Shown in pieces: positions 41,600 through 50,757 of a stretch of 58,528 nt of DNA. Source of the stretch: Bacillota bacterium (GTDB lineage: Bacteria > Bacillota > Clostridia > Lachnospirales > Lachnospiraceae); NCBI GenBank assembly GCA_023412855.1, contig JAEZRJ010000049.1, positions 1 through 58,528 on the forward strand, read 5' to 3'. Under the pieces are notes generated by a model. That model had not been told where the DNA came from, searched no databases, and worked only from the letters and a program-made list of their open reading frames with translations. How positions within the stretch are numbered: the first letter of the stretch is position 1; each line of letters begins with the position of its first letter. The translations under genes and the position numbers were made by a program.

Positions 41600-41980
41600 A
41601 TGAAAATCAGCTCACAAGTATATGTAAGAGGCAGCATAGAGGCTGTCCAAATGTATTGCAAGGCCTTTGGGGCCGAAATAAGCTTTGAAATATTAGGTGA
41701 ATCGAAAGATGCATATGCACATTGCGAATTATCAGTAAATGACCAATTGTTCATGGCTGTCAGCGAGGCACCGGAGGATTGCGACGTAAGCAGAAAAAGT
41801 GCGTGGCAGACCATGGCTTTCAACGTGTATGACATGGGCAGTGAAGAGGCGGTACGAAACGCCTATGATGTATTGCGGGAGGAAGGAACGGTTATCGATT
41901 CCCTTGGCCCTTGTGACTGGAATCCGTGCTGCTCGAATCTCATTGATAAATTTGGTGTGTTTTGGTGGATAGCGATATAA
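41600..41980 (+). CDS. VOC/glyoxalase superfamily protein (PhnB-like)
   Basis: A 126-residue single-domain protein of the vicinal-oxygen-chelate fold: VRGSIEAVQMYCKAFGAE, AHCELSVNDQLFMAVSE and the PhnB-type ending DWNPCCSNLIDKFGVFWWI. Usual roles are metal-dependent isomerase, dioxygenase or resistance functions; none can be assigned. ATG 41600 with AGGAAGAG upstream is preferred to the frame opening at 41561. The preceding 140 nt contains no clear gene. Confidence 0.87.
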   Translation: MKISSQVYVRGSIEAVQMYCKAFGAEISFEILGESKDAYAHCELSVNDQLFMAVSEAPEDCDVSRKSAWQTMAFNVYDMGSEEAVRNAYDVLREEGTVIDSLGPCDWNPCCSNLIDKFGVFWWIAI

Positions 41981-42090
41981 GCTGCTTCGAAAAAGAAATA
42001 TTCACTGCTTTTTGGTATTTTAGAATACGAGTTCTAAGTGCCGTATATGCTACATTGTTGATTGAATTATTTAATGTCAAACAGTCGTTT

Positions 42091-42145
42091 ACAAGAGGAT
42101 GCCCCCAAGTCATTTCATGACTTTGGGGGCATCCTCTTGTTTTTA
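42091..42145. terminator. strong bidirectional terminator before the katA 3' end
   Basis: A 16-bp GC-rich stem (42091-42106 with 42125-42140) plus a further 6-7 bp with one bulge and a TTC loop, followed by TTTTTAT. It separates the VOC gene from the convergent katA. Confidence 0.9.
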
Positions 42146-42176
42146 TAGAGCCTGTTTTAATGATTGCTATGGAAGC

Positions 42177-43691
42177 TTACATTTCGGGAGAGAGAGTAGC
42201 ATTGATCAAGCCATTGTTGTCCAGTTTGGACAGTTCCTTTACTTTTTCGATGTCCAGTCCCATTGCCTTTGTGATTCGTTCTCCATATTCGGTATCTGCC
42301 AGATAGCAGTGTACCGCATGACGGTATTTAATATTATCGGTAACGGAAGCGATGTCGCCGGCAGTATTTTCGATGAGGAGCTGCTTTTTTTCTTCTGTCA
42401 GGATTCGCCATAGATTACCTCCGGCACGGAAGTTATCGTCAGTAGGGTCGTCCTTAGGATCGTAACGCCACATAGCGCCTTCGATTTCCAAGGGCGGCTC
42501 TGATACTTCGGGCTGAGCTGTCCAGTAGCCGTAGCTGTTGGGAGAGTAAGCGGGAGCGCCGCCGTAATTGCCGTCGGTGCGCATTGCTCCGTCTCTATGA
42601 TACTCATTGACTTCCACACGGGCACGGTTAACCGGAATATGGTTATGGTTCACACCCAAGCGGTAACGCTGTGCATCGCCGTAAGCGAACAGACGTCCCT
42701 GAAGGAAACGGTCGGGAGAAAATCCGATACCCGGCACTACATGAGCAGGAGTAAATGCAGCCTGCTCCACCTCTGCAAAATAGTTCTCAGGATTCTTGTT
42801 AAGCTCCAGTACGCCAACCTCGATTAAAGGGAATTCCTTATGGGGCCAAATTTTTGTGATATCGAAGGGATTTTCATAATGGTTCTTGGCCTGCTCCTCC
42901 GTCATAATCTGTACATACATTGTCCAGCGCGGATAATCACCCTTTTCAATGGATTCGAAGAGATCCTTTCCATGGTATTCCCGATCCATGCCGTTGACTT
43001 TTGCAGCTTCCTCATTGGTAAAGCACTTAATGCCCTGCTGAGTATGCAGGTGGAATTTGCACCATACCCTTTTATTTTCCGAGTTATAGAAGCTGAAGGT
43101 ATGCTCGCCGAAAACGTGCATATGGCGGAAGGATGCAGGAATTCCGCGATCGGACATGACGATAGTGCGCTGGTGGAAGGTTTCCGGAAGAAGCGTCCAG
43201 AAATCCCAGTTGTTCTGTGCGCTGCGTCTGCCGGTACGAGGATCTCTTTTCACGGCGCGGTTTAAGTCGGAAAAGTTATGTACATCACGGATGAAGAAGG
43301 TAGGAGTATTATTTCCGACCAAGTCCCAATTTCCTTCTTCGGTGTAGAATTTGCAGGCAAAGCCTCTGATGTCTCTTTCGCAGTCGGCAGCGCCTCGTTC
43401 TCCGGCAACGGTAGAGAAGCGGACGAAAACATCGGTTTTATTTCCGGGCTGCAATACCTTGGCTTTGGTAAATTCGGAGATATCGCCCGTAACCGTAAAA
43501 TCACCGTAGGCTCCCCAGCCCTTGGCATGCATGCGGCGTTCGGGAATGACCTCGCGATTAAAGTGAGCCATTTTTTCCAACAGCCATACATCCTGCATTA
43601 CCACGGGGCCGCGGGGGCCGGCAGTGATGGCGTTTTCGTTATCGGCAATCGGTGCACCGACCTCGTTTGTTAATTTCTTATACTGTTCCAT
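42177..43691 (-). CDS. katA: monofunctional heme catalase
   Basis: A 504-residue heme enzyme decomposing hydrogen peroxide, a short clade-type catalase. The distal His55 is in RRMHAKGWG, the distal Asn in LVGNNTPTFF, and the proximal Tyr motif is RLFAYGDAQRYRLG. FSTVAGERGAAD and HVFGEHTFSFYN are also typical. ATG 43691 follows GGAGAGAAACT; the frame to 43736 is an extension. A heme catalase in an otherwise anaerobic genome points to oxidative-stress defence and needs heme made elsewhere or taken up. It lies 82 nt downstream of a three-gene membrane cluster in the same direction. Confidence 0.96.
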   Translation of the reverse strand: MEQYKKLTNEVGAPIADNENAITAGPRGPVVMQDVWLLEKMAHFNREVIPERRMHAKGWGAYGDFTVTGDISEFTKAKVLQPGNKTDVFVRFSTVAGERGAADCERDIRGFACKFYTEEGNWDLVGNNTPTFFIRDVHNFSDLNRAVKRDPRTGRRSAQNNWDFWTLLPETFHQRTIVMSDRGIPASFRHMHVFGEHTFSFYNSENKRVWCKFHLHTQQGIKCFTNEEAAKVNGMDREYHGKDLFESIEKGDYPRWTMYVQIMTEEQAKNHYENPFDITKIWPHKEFPLIEVGVLELNKNPENYFAEVEQAAFTPAHVVPGIGFSPDRFLQGRLFAYGDAQRYRLGVNHNHIPVNRARVEVNEYHRDGAMRTDGNYGGAPAYSPNSYGYWTAQPEVSEPPLEIEGAMWRYDPKDDPTDDNFRAGGNLWRILTEEKKQLLIENTAGDIASVTDNIKYRHAVHCYLADTEYGERITKAMGLDIEKVKELSKLDNNGLINATLSPEM

Positions 43692-43773
43692 AGTTTCTCT
43701 CCTTTCGATTTTAATTTTTTGTATGATCAGCCGCATTGGTTCATGCGTTTGATTTCATAGGGAAGCATGTGGC

Positions 43774-44430
43774 TCAAAGCTTCAGGCACATGACTAACAT
43801 CCATAGATAGCAGCAGGTCTTCGGCAGCATCAGCATGCCGAGCTTCGGATTTTCATTAGACCATAGCACCACCGGAAGATAAAAGCCGAAGCTTAAGGCG
43901 ATGGCGATCCACATAACGTTTACCGCAGAAACAGCGTCTATATGTATAGCAAAGAGCAGAGCGACGGCTAAACCCAGAAGGAAAAAGGGGACATTCCGGT
44001 AAATGCCAAAGCGTACCGGAGGATAGCGGTCTGTCCAACGATTCTGCGGAAGCAGACAGAGCAGTATACGAAGGAGGGCCAGTATGTAAACGGGGAGCGA
44101 CAGAAGAAACGTCGCATCAGGCTGAAACAGCATAAGGCCGATATGCCATAAAAAAAGGTAAAATATAGTCATGGTGATTGAAGTGATAAGTTTCCCGATT
44201 CCCAGTGCCTTTGTAAAACGTTCCTCTTTACCGGTAAGAATGACGCCGATACGGGGCAGGAGATGAAAGGCATCTCCAAATACCAGCAAAAGAGCCATAC
44301 TTCCGGCAAGAATGCGGACCGGCAAATTACCGGTACACAGAAGGTAAATGCCGATAATAAAAGCGGATAATAGGTAAAGAATATCGAAAGCAGCCTCTAT
44401 TCGGCCAAATACTCGTTTTTTCTTTTGCAT
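43774..44430 (-). CDS. polytopic membrane protein, unknown
   Basis: A 218-residue protein with about 7 predicted helices and few charged residues; GDAFHLLPRIGVILTGK is the most distinctive hydrophilic stretch. I do not recognise a named family. Its start ATG (44430-44428) overlaps the stop of the DUF454 gene by one base, so translation is coupled. It is the third gene of a DUF4491-DUF454-this gene cluster, upstream of katA. A ribosome site, AAAGGAGATAG, lies just upstream in the DUF454 gene. Confidence 0.8.
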   Translation of the reverse strand: MQKKKRVFGRIEAAFDILYLLSAFIIGIYLLCTGNLPVRILAGSMALLLVFGDAFHLLPRIGVILTGKEERFTKALGIGKLITSITMTIFYLFLWHIGLMLFQPDATFLLSLPVYILALLRILLCLLPQNRWTDRYPPVRFGIYRNVPFFLLGLAVALLFAIHIDAVSAVNVMWIAIALSFGFYLPVVLWSNENPKLGMLMLPKTCCYLWMLVMCLKL

Positions 44431-44804
44431 TATTTTCTATCTCCTTTTGGCTTTGCAATCCAGAGAATATGTATCGTTACACAGATTCCGATGACGATGA
44501 GAAGGAGGGTGAGCCAGAGCCTCCCGATAAGGAACATGGATACAAGCAGCATTCCCCAGAGGAAAACAAGGCTCTTGATTACCGTACTGCGGGGCAGTCC
44601 GTTTCCTTTTTGATAGTTTTCAAGATATTCGCGGAAAAAAGTAATTCGAAGAATCCGTTCCCTTAGCTTCGGGGTGCCGGTTAGGCAGGCTGCTCCTAAG
44701 AGGACAAAAGGTGTGGTGGGTAATATTGGTAAAAAAACCCCGATTAGTCCCAAAGCCAGAAAAAGCAAACCTAATGCGGTTAACAGAATAGTACGGATGC
44801 GCAT
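44430..44804 (-). CDS. ybaN: YbaN family (DUF454) inner-membrane protein
   Basis: A 124-residue membrane protein. The diagnostic N-terminus LGLIGVFLPILPTTPFVLLGAAC is followed by a cytoplasmic amphipathic stretch (FFREYLENYQKGNGLPRSTVIKS) and two more helices, as in YbaN/DUF454. Function is not established; E. coli ybaN lies near priC. It begins 6 nt after the DUF4491 stop and its own stop overlaps the next start, so this is a tight operon. Confidence 0.9.
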   Translation of the reverse strand: MRIRTILLTALGLLFLALGLIGVFLPILPTTPFVLLGAACLTGTPKLRERILRITFFREYLENYQKGNGLPRSTVIKSLVFLWGMLLVSMFLIGRLWLTLLLIVIGICVTIHILWIAKPKGDRK

Positions 44805-44810
44805 AGGCAG

Positions 44811-45119
44811 CTACTCCTTTATCTCTTGTTCTTTTTTTAGATGCTTAGGGTTTGCGGGAAACCATCCTTTACTAACTCTCTCGGCTTGCTCTTTCAGCTC
44901 AATAATCGACCAAAGCATAGCACATCCCAATACTGCAAGTGCTCCGGACAAAATGATATTCGAAAGGAATAAAGAGGATATGCAGCATATCAATCCGAGA
45001 ATGAGAAATACGGGCCATATGCGCCATGTGAAGTAATACTCACATTTGATGACGATAGGATGAAAAGAGCCGATAATTAAAAAAGCTATAATGCCGATGA
45101 TGATGCCAGACCAATGCAT
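44811..45119 (-). CDS. DUF4491 family membrane protein
   Basis: A 102-residue protein with three hydrophobic segments. It matches my knowledge of DUF4491: MHWSGIIIGIIAFLIIG, FHPIVIKCEYYF, SLFLSNIILSG and the cytoplasmic ERVSKGWFPANPK. No function is known. ATG 45119 follows GAGGAGGATATTT. First gene of the minus-strand cluster. Upstream (45120-45300) is AT-rich and probably contains its promoter. Confidence 0.87.
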   Translation of the reverse strand: MHWSGIIIGIIAFLIIGSFHPIVIKCEYYFTWRIWPVFLILGLICCISSLFLSNIILSGALAVLGCAMLWSIIELKEQAERVSKGWFPANPKHLKKEQEIKE

Positions 45120-45349
45120 AAATATCCTCCTCGTTATTAATATTAAGATTCATTACTGTTAATATAAATTTACCTAAATGAAAATGATTTGTCAATAAAT
45201 AAAAATATTTTTGATAAAATATGCGAAATTTTATGAGTTTATTCTTTGAATTGTATTTATAAATCGGGAAAGACGTGTGATGTAGATTTTTCTGATCTAA
45301 AAAAAGAGCGGCGCTTCACAACTGAATTCAGACGTGAAGAAACGCCCCT

Positions 45350-45400
45350 ATTACAGAAAGATGGATGCACAGTGATGCGCGCGTAAGCAAAAGCTATGCT
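45350..45400. repeat. repeat B-like fragment
   Basis: CCTATTACAGAAAGATGGATGCACAG here aligns with the second half of the 22243-22287 copy. It is fused directly to a MITE-A right end (45426-45467), giving a chimeric repeat block. The preceding CTTCAC/GTGAAG hairpin (near 45314-45337) may be a terminator. The 450-nt gap 45120-45569 has no gene. Confidence 0.45.
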
Positions 45401-45425
45401 GTTGTATAACTGGAAGCCTATAGCC

Positions 45426-45467
45426 TTGCAGAAATCATGCGTTGCTGAGAACGGAGTGAACAGTAAC
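45426..45467 (+). repeat. MITE-A fragment, copy 4 (42 nt, right end)
   Basis: TTGCAGAAATCATGCGTTGC through to the terminal GTGAACAGTAAC matches the right end of copy 2 with one mismatch. The left part of the element is missing. Confidence 0.8.
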
Positions 45468-45498
45468 TAAAATATAGCGGTGGAAGTATTTTTCAATA

Positions 45499-45507
45499 TG
45501 TTATACT
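45499..45507 (+). promoter_or_regulatory. extended -10 promoter of the first two-component system
   Basis: TGT-TATACT at 45499-45507, an extended -10 element without a consensus -35. It implies a start of transcription near 45514 and argues for the coding start at 45570. Confidence 0.45.
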
Positions 45508-45569
45508 ATTGGTGTATGGAAAAAAATATACTATGTGAAATAGTTAAAAAGAAGGATAAAAGAAAAAAC

Positions 45570-46253
45570 ATGAAGAATATACTGATTATTGAAGATGACC
45601 GGACGCTGAGCAATGGTATTTTGCTGACACTGAAAAGTGAGGATTATCATATTCAACAAAGTTTTGATTTGACTTCTGCAAGGAAGGCACTTCTAAAGGA
45701 GCGTTTCGAACTACTGATTTTAGATATTAACCTGCCGGATGGCAGCGGGCTGAATTTTTTAAAAGAATTCAGGCAGATATATGAGACGAAGGTGATTTTG
45801 CTGACAGCGAACGATATGGAGACCGATATTGTTCTTGGGTTGGAAATGGGTGCAGACGATTACATCACTAAGCCGTTTTCATTAGCAGTGCTGCGTGCCC
45901 GGGTGAATAGTCAGCTCAGACGCTCATCCCATCACATGAGTAAGGTGATAACTGTGGATTCCTTTCGTTTTGATTTCGAGAAGATGGAATATTATAAGGG
46001 CAGCACACCTATTGAATTGAGTAAGACGGAACAGAAGCTTTTGCGCATTCTTGTGCTAAACAGTGGCATGACCCTTTCCCGGCCGGATCTGGTGGACCGC
46101 ATCTGGACGGATGGTGCGGAATACGTGGATGAAAATGCGCTTTCCGTTACGGTCAAGCGCCTGAGGAATAAGCTGGAGGACGATTCCTCGAAGCCTGAAT
46201 ATATCAAAACGGTGTATGGAATCGGATATGCCTGGGAAGGGAATAGAAAATGA
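45570..46253 (+). CDS. OmpR-family response regulator
   Basis: A 227-residue transcription factor. The receiver domain (1-115) has the acidic pair in IIEDDRT, phosphoacceptor Asp52 in LILDINLPDGSG, and KPF near residue 100. The winged-helix DNA-binding domain follows (about 130-225, ending IKTVYGIGYAWEG). ATG 45570 gives the family start; the frame to GTG 45480 would precede the putative promoter. The stop overlaps the kinase start (ATGA), so both are co-translated. It probably controls the adjacent ABC transporter, as in Bce-type modules. Confidence 0.95.
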   Translation: MKNILIIEDDRTLSNGILLTLKSEDYHIQQSFDLTSARKALLKERFELLILDINLPDGSGLNFLKEFRQIYETKVILLTANDMETDIVLGLEMGADDYITKPFSLAVLRARVNSQLRRSSHHMSKVITVDSFRFDFEKMEYYKGSTPIELSKTEQKLLRILVLNSGMTLSRPDLVDRIWTDGAEYVDENALSVTVKRLRNKLEDDSSKPEYIKTVYGIGYAWEGNRK

Positions 46254-47167
46254 ATATATGGCCGCTTTTTTTCTTAGTTTTTTCGGTTATAATTTTCGCA
46301 ATTTCCCTTGTAGTGGCTGTTTACACAGCTTATAAAAATACGAAAATAATGAATCGGTTAAAAGCCATGCTGGAGAGGGCAGAAAATGGAACCTTTTCGG
46401 AATCCGTCTTTGACGAAAGCCTTCTTTCAGCGGTGGAAGAGAAAATGGCGAATTATTTGTCATCATCGGAAGTATCGGCCAAGAATCTGGCGCAGGAAAG
46501 GGATAAGATCAAAGCTCTCATTGCGGATATTTCGCACCAGACCAAAACTCCTATTTCTAACGTTCTGCTTTATGCTCAGCTTTTGAAGGAGCAGGAGCTA
46601 CCAGAGGAAAGTATTCCCTGCGTGGAAGCGCTGAGCACACAGGCACAAAAGCTGGCTTTTTTAATCGATTCTCTTATAAAAACTTCCCGCTTGGAAGCAG
46701 GAGTCTTTGTCCTCAGCCCCAAAATACAGGAAGTAGAACTTCTCTTTCATAAGGTGCTGGAGCAGGCTTCTTCGCAGGCGGCCGAGAAGGGGGTTCTGCT
46801 CCTTATGGAAGAAACAAAGGGTACAGCCTGTTTCGATTTGAAATGGACGGCGGAGGCACTCTATAATATTGTGGATAATGCGATTAAGTATACACCAAGA
46901 GGAGGACGGGTACAGCTTAGTATGGCGCAGTACGAGTTGTTTTTTCGAATCGATGTAAGCGATGACGGGATAGGTATTGCAGAAGAGGAGCAGCCTTTAA
47001 TATTTGGTCGCTTTTATCGTTCTGCCGCAGTCCATGATACTGAGGGCGTGGGAATCGGTCTTTATTTGGCAAGACAGATTATTGCAGATCAGGGAGGCTA
47101 TCTAAAAGTAAAGTCTTCACCGAAAGAAGGAAGTACCTTTTCAGTATTTTTATCAACGGGACAGTAA
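46250..47167 (+). CDS. sensor histidine kinase
   Basis: A 305-residue membrane kinase with one clear N-terminal helix (about 5-28), no periplasmic sensor domain and a short linker. The dimerisation domain has the phosphorylated His96 in ADISHQTKTPISN. The ATPase domain shows NIVDNAIKYTPRGG (N box), DDGIGIAEEE (G1) and GVGIGLYLAR (G2). The lack of an extracellular domain suggests sensing through the membrane or through the partner transporter. It overlaps the regulator by 4 nt. Confidence 0.94.
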   Translation: MNIWPLFFLVFSVIIFAISLVVAVYTAYKNTKIMNRLKAMLERAENGTFSESVFDESLLSAVEEKMANYLSSSEVSAKNLAQERDKIKALIADISHQTKTPISNVLLYAQLLKEQELPEESIPCVEALSTQAQKLAFLIDSLIKTSRLEAGVFVLSPKIQEVELLFHKVLEQASSQAAEKGVLLLMEETKGTACFDLKWTAEALYNIVDNAIKYTPRGGRVQLSMAQYELFFRIDVSDDGIGIAEEEQPLIFGRFYRSAAVHDTEGVGIGLYLARQIIADQGGYLKVKSSPKEGSTFSVFLSTGQ

Positions 47168-47225
47168 AATCTTTCAAAACTGTTAGATTCTTGTGCCCGC
47201 TGGAAAGAATGTGGAAAGATTGTTG

Positions 47226-47234
47226 TGGTATAGT
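47226..47234 (+). promoter_or_regulatory. extended -10 promoter of the FtsX-type ABC transporter
   Basis: TGG-TATAGT at 47226-47234, 60 nt before the ATPase gene, with no consensus -35. Dependence on the upstream response regulator would fit but is not shown. Confidence 0.4.
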
Positions 47235-47293
47235 CTGTATTGTAGAAATACGATACGGACTTTTTAGTATATCGAAAGGGGCAAATATAAAGG

Positions 47294-47971
47294 ATGACAA
47301 TATTAGAAACCCAGAATTTGAAAAAAATTTATGGAAGCGGGGAGATGGAAGTGCATGCATTGGACGGTGTGGATTTCCGCGTGGAAAAGGGTGAATTCGT
47401 GGCGGTTGTGGGAACTTCCGGCAGCGGCAAATCCACGCTGCTCCATATGCTGGGGGGATTGGACAGACCTACCTCCGGCAGTGTGACGGTAGACGGCAAG
47501 GATATTTTTACGTTGAGGGATGAGGAACTTACCATCTTCAGGAGGCGAAAAATAGGGTTCGTGTTTCAGAATTATAATCTGGTGCCGGTATTGAATGTTT
47601 ATGAAAATATTCTCCTGCCCATTCAACTGGACGGCAATGTGCCGGATAAAGCTTATGTAGACCGCATTATCGATACGCTGGGGCTTAGCACCAAGCTTCA
47701 GAACCTGCCCAACAACCTATCAGGAGGGCAGCAGCAGCGTGTTGCCATTGCCAGAGCATTGGCGGCAAAGCCTGCGATTATCCTGGCGGATGAACCTACC
47801 GGCAATCTGGACAGCCGTACCAGTCAGGATGTGATGGGGTTATTGAAGGTAACGAGTCAAAAATTCAGTCAGACCATTGTGATCATAACTCATAACGAAG
47901 AGATTGCACAGATGTGCGACCGGATTGTTCGAATTGAGGATGGAAAAATCATAGGCGGTGATCGGGCATGA
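47294..47971 (+). CDS. ABC transporter ATP-binding protein (MacB/LolD/BceA-like)
   Basis: A 225-residue ATPase. Walker A is GTSGSGKST, Q-loop FVFQNYNLVPVLNVYEN, signature NLSGGQQQRVAIARAL, Walker B IILADEPTGNLDS, switch VIITHNEEIA. The sequence type pairs with FtsX-like permeases that move or sense lipids, lipopeptides or peptides without true transport across the pore. It overlaps the permease gene by 4 nt (ATGA). Located right after a two-component system, which suggests an antimicrobial-peptide sensing or detoxification module. Confidence 0.94.
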   Translation: MTILETQNLKKIYGSGEMEVHALDGVDFRVEKGEFVAVVGTSGSGKSTLLHMLGGLDRPTSGSVTVDGKDIFTLRDEELTIFRRRKIGFVFQNYNLVPVLNVYENILLPIQLDGNVPDKAYVDRIIDTLGLSTKLQNLPNNLSGGQQQRVAIARALAAKPAIILADEPTGNLDSRTSQDVMGLLKVTSQKFSQTIVIITHNEEIAQMCDRIVRIEDGKIIGGDRA

Positions 47972-50619
47972 TGAAGGTAAAAAATAGAAAAACAATTTAT
48001 AGACTGTCCTTAAAAACGTTAAGAGCAAATGCTATGAGAAATCTTATTGCGGTGACGGCAATAGCACTGACGACGGTATTGTTCACCACACTGTTTACCA
48101 TTTCTATGTCCATCAGCCATTCCTTCCAGCAGGAGAATTTTCGCCAGGCGGGAGGATATGCTCATGGCAGCTTTAAATATCTGACCGGGGAGCAGGCGCA
48201 GGAACTGAGCGGGGATAAGCTTATAAGGGCGTATGGTTTTCGGCGTTTCGTAGGAATGCCCTCAGGAGATCCCTTTCGCAAAGCTCATGTGGAGGTGAGC
48301 TGGTGTGATGAAAATGAGGCAAAATGGATGTTTTTAAAGCCTAAGCAAGGGCGGCTGCCTGCGGAAGGAACCAGTGAGGCCGCTACCGATACCCGCGTAT
48401 TGTCGCTCCTTGGCATTTCTCCAAAGCTGGGAGAAGACTTTACCATGACCTTCGATGTAGACGGGCAGGAAACGACACAGACCTTTACTCTTTGCGGATG
48501 GTGGGAATACGACGAGGCCATTGTAGCCAGCCATGTGCTGCTCCCTCAAAGTCGGGCGGAACAAATTTTTTCGCAGTTGAACACGCAGGGGAAGGACGGT
48601 ATGACCGGAACATGGAATATGGACGTCATGTTCAAAAATTCTCTTCATATTGCAGAGGATGTGAAAGAGGTGCTGCTTCATTATGGGTGGCAAAATGAGA
48701 GCCAAAATGAAACTGATTATATTGCTACGGGAGTTAACTGGGGATATGTAGGGGCACAGCTTTCGGACAGTGTTGATTTGGGTACTGTGCTGGCTATTTC
48801 GGCGCTGCTGCTTCTTATTGTTTTTACCGGTTACCTTATTATTTATAATGTGTTTCAGATTTCTGTAGCGGGAGATATACGGTTTTATGGTTTATTAAAA
48901 ACCATCGGTACCACCGGAAAGCAGTTGAAGAAGGTAATAAGACTTCAAGCCCTTATACTATCAGGTGCAGGGATTCCGTTAGGGCTTATCATTGGTTATG
49001 GTGTGGGAGTGAAACTGACACCGCTCGTTTTAAATAATCTGAACATCATGGTAAAGGATGTTGTTTCGATAAATCCTTTCATTTTTATCGGTGCCGCTGT
49101 TTTTTCGCTTATCACGGTGCTTATTTCCTGCCGCAGGCCTGAACGCATGGCGGCAAAAGTGTCCCCGGTAGAGGCAGTGCGCTATACGGAAAGAATACAA
49201 TATAAAAGAGGTCGGCGAAGCGGATGCGCGGGAGCTTCACCTCTTAAAATGGCATGGGCGAATCTGGGCCGCAACCGCAGTAAGAGCGCGGTAACGATTG
49301 TTTCTCTGGCGTTGTCGGTGGTGTTGCTCAATTTGACATTTACCTTTACCAATGGATTCGATATGGATAAATATCTGGCCCAGGTGGTGTCAGATTTTAT
49401 TGTGGGCAACGCGGGCTATTTTCAGGTGAGCGGTGATTGGTGGAATGAGGATATGGCAGTGTCCGAGGATGTGATCGGGCAGATAACCGATCAGGGAGGA
49501 ATTACGGACGGCGGCCGTATTTATGGCAAGGTTTCCGATATTCGAGAGTCTGTTACAGAGGATTATTTCAGAGCTCGCCAGGGGCGCTATAACAGTAAGG
49601 AAGTGGTGGATATGCTGGTTAATGCCACGGCTCGTCTGGATGACGGGAGACTTGCAGACAGGGTACAGTTATATGGGATGGAGCGCTATCCGCTGGATAA
49701 GCTTTCAGTTCTGGAGGGAGATATTACGAAGCTATATCAGCCCGGTTCACGTTATGTGGCAGCGGTTTATATGGAGGACGATTATGGAAATCCCCGGATG
49801 GATTCTAATTGGGCAAAGCTTGGGGATATTATTGCGCTGCGATATGTGGAAAAATATGAATATTATGATTTTGAGACCGGCGAGCTCATGGATTCGAATG
49901 CACTTCCTGAAGATGGAAATTATGAACAGCGCGTAGCGGAATATAGGGATGTGGAATATGAGGTCGCGGCGCTGGTTACTGTACCTTCTTCTCTCAGCTA
50001 CCGTTATTACGGCATGGATGAATTTGTTTTAAATGCTCAGACCTTTATTCAGGATACAGGAACTTCGTATATTATGCAGTACTGCTTTGATGCCGAAGAT
50101 GATTCGAATGCCCCTATGGAAGCCTTTTTAAAAGATTTTACAAACAACCGGCAGGCGGAATATGACTATGAGAGCAAGCAGACCTACGAGAAAGAGTTCG
50201 AAAGCTTTAAAAGTATGTTCTTAATATTGGGAAGTATTCTAAGTTTTATCGTCGGATTGGTTGGAACCCTGAATTTCTTGAATGTGGTGCTGACGGGGAT
50301 ATTATCCCGCAGACATGAATTTGCCGTACTTCAATCTATTGGCATGACCGGAGGGCAGTTAAAGGCAATACTCGTATGGGAAGGTCTGTATTTTACTTTA
50401 GGGGCGGTAAGTGCTGCTCTTATATTCAGCGCAGCTTCCGGTCCGGGTATAGCTTCTGCGTTAGAAGGGATATTCTGGTTTTTCACATATCGGTTTACCT
50501 TGCGTCCGGTTCTGTGTGCCGCACCTATATTTTGCATATTGGGAATTGTGGTACCGCTAGTCATTTATCGCGTGATGGTGCGTCAGACGGTGGTGGAGAG
50601 GCTGAGGGAAATAGAATGA
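47968..50619 (+). CDS. FtsX-like ABC transporter permease
   Basis: An 883-residue permease. A first helix near residues 20-48 (NAMRNLIAVTAIALTTVLFTT) is followed by a first extracytoplasmic region (about 50-265) and a FtsX core (about 268-390). A second copy begins near 425 (SPLKMAWANLGRNRSKSAVTIVSLALS), with extracytoplasmic region 470-740 and second FtsX core 750-880. Two FtsX units and large external domains make it the non-Bce type of long permease. It is coupled to the ATPase by a 4-nt overlap. The substrate is unknown. The final gene before a lipoprotein on the same strand. Confidence 0.92.
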   Translation: MMKVKNRKTIYRLSLKTLRANAMRNLIAVTAIALTTVLFTTLFTISMSISHSFQQENFRQAGGYAHGSFKYLTGEQAQELSGDKLIRAYGFRRFVGMPSGDPFRKAHVEVSWCDENEAKWMFLKPKQGRLPAEGTSEAATDTRVLSLLGISPKLGEDFTMTFDVDGQETTQTFTLCGWWEYDEAIVASHVLLPQSRAEQIFSQLNTQGKDGMTGTWNMDVMFKNSLHIAEDVKEVLLHYGWQNESQNETDYIATGVNWGYVGAQLSDSVDLGTVLAISALLLLIVFTGYLIIYNVFQISVAGDIRFYGLLKTIGTTGKQLKKVIRLQALILSGAGIPLGLIIGYGVGVKLTPLVLNNLNIMVKDVVSINPFIFIGAAVFSLITVLISCRRPERMAAKVSPVEAVRYTERIQYKRGRRSGCAGASPLKMAWANLGRNRSKSAVTIVSLALSVVLLNLTFTFTNGFDMDKYLAQVVSDFIVGNAGYFQVSGDWWNEDMAVSEDVIGQITDQGGITDGGRIYGKVSDIRESVTEDYFRARQGRYNSKEVVDMLVNATARLDDGRLADRVQLYGMERYPLDKLSVLEGDITKLYQPGSRYVAAVYMEDDYGNPRMDSNWAKLGDIIALRYVEKYEYYDFETGELMDSNALPEDGNYEQRVAEYRDVEYEVAALVTVPSSLSYRYYGMDEFVLNAQTFIQDTGTSYIMQYCFDAEDDSNAPMEAFLKDFTNNRQAEYDYESKQTYEKEFESFKSMFLILGSILSFIVGLVGTLNFLNVVLTGILSRRHEFAVLQSIGMTGGQLKAILVWEGLYFTLGAVSAALIFSAASGPGIASALEGIFWFFTYRFTLRPVLCAAPIFCILGIVVPLVIYRVMVRQTVVERLREIE

Positions 50620-50757
50620 TACTTTTCAAAATACATTGAGATTTAGAGGGGGGTATGATATATTACAATTAAGAGATAAAGAAAAGAAATACTGTAAAAA
50701 ATGAGGGAAAACAGGGAAGAAATGAATGAATAAAAGGGTTTGAAAAGGAGTGGAGTT

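Noticed and set aside
42840..43265. 141-codon ORF antisense to katA
   Set aside because: Shadow of the catalase reading frame.
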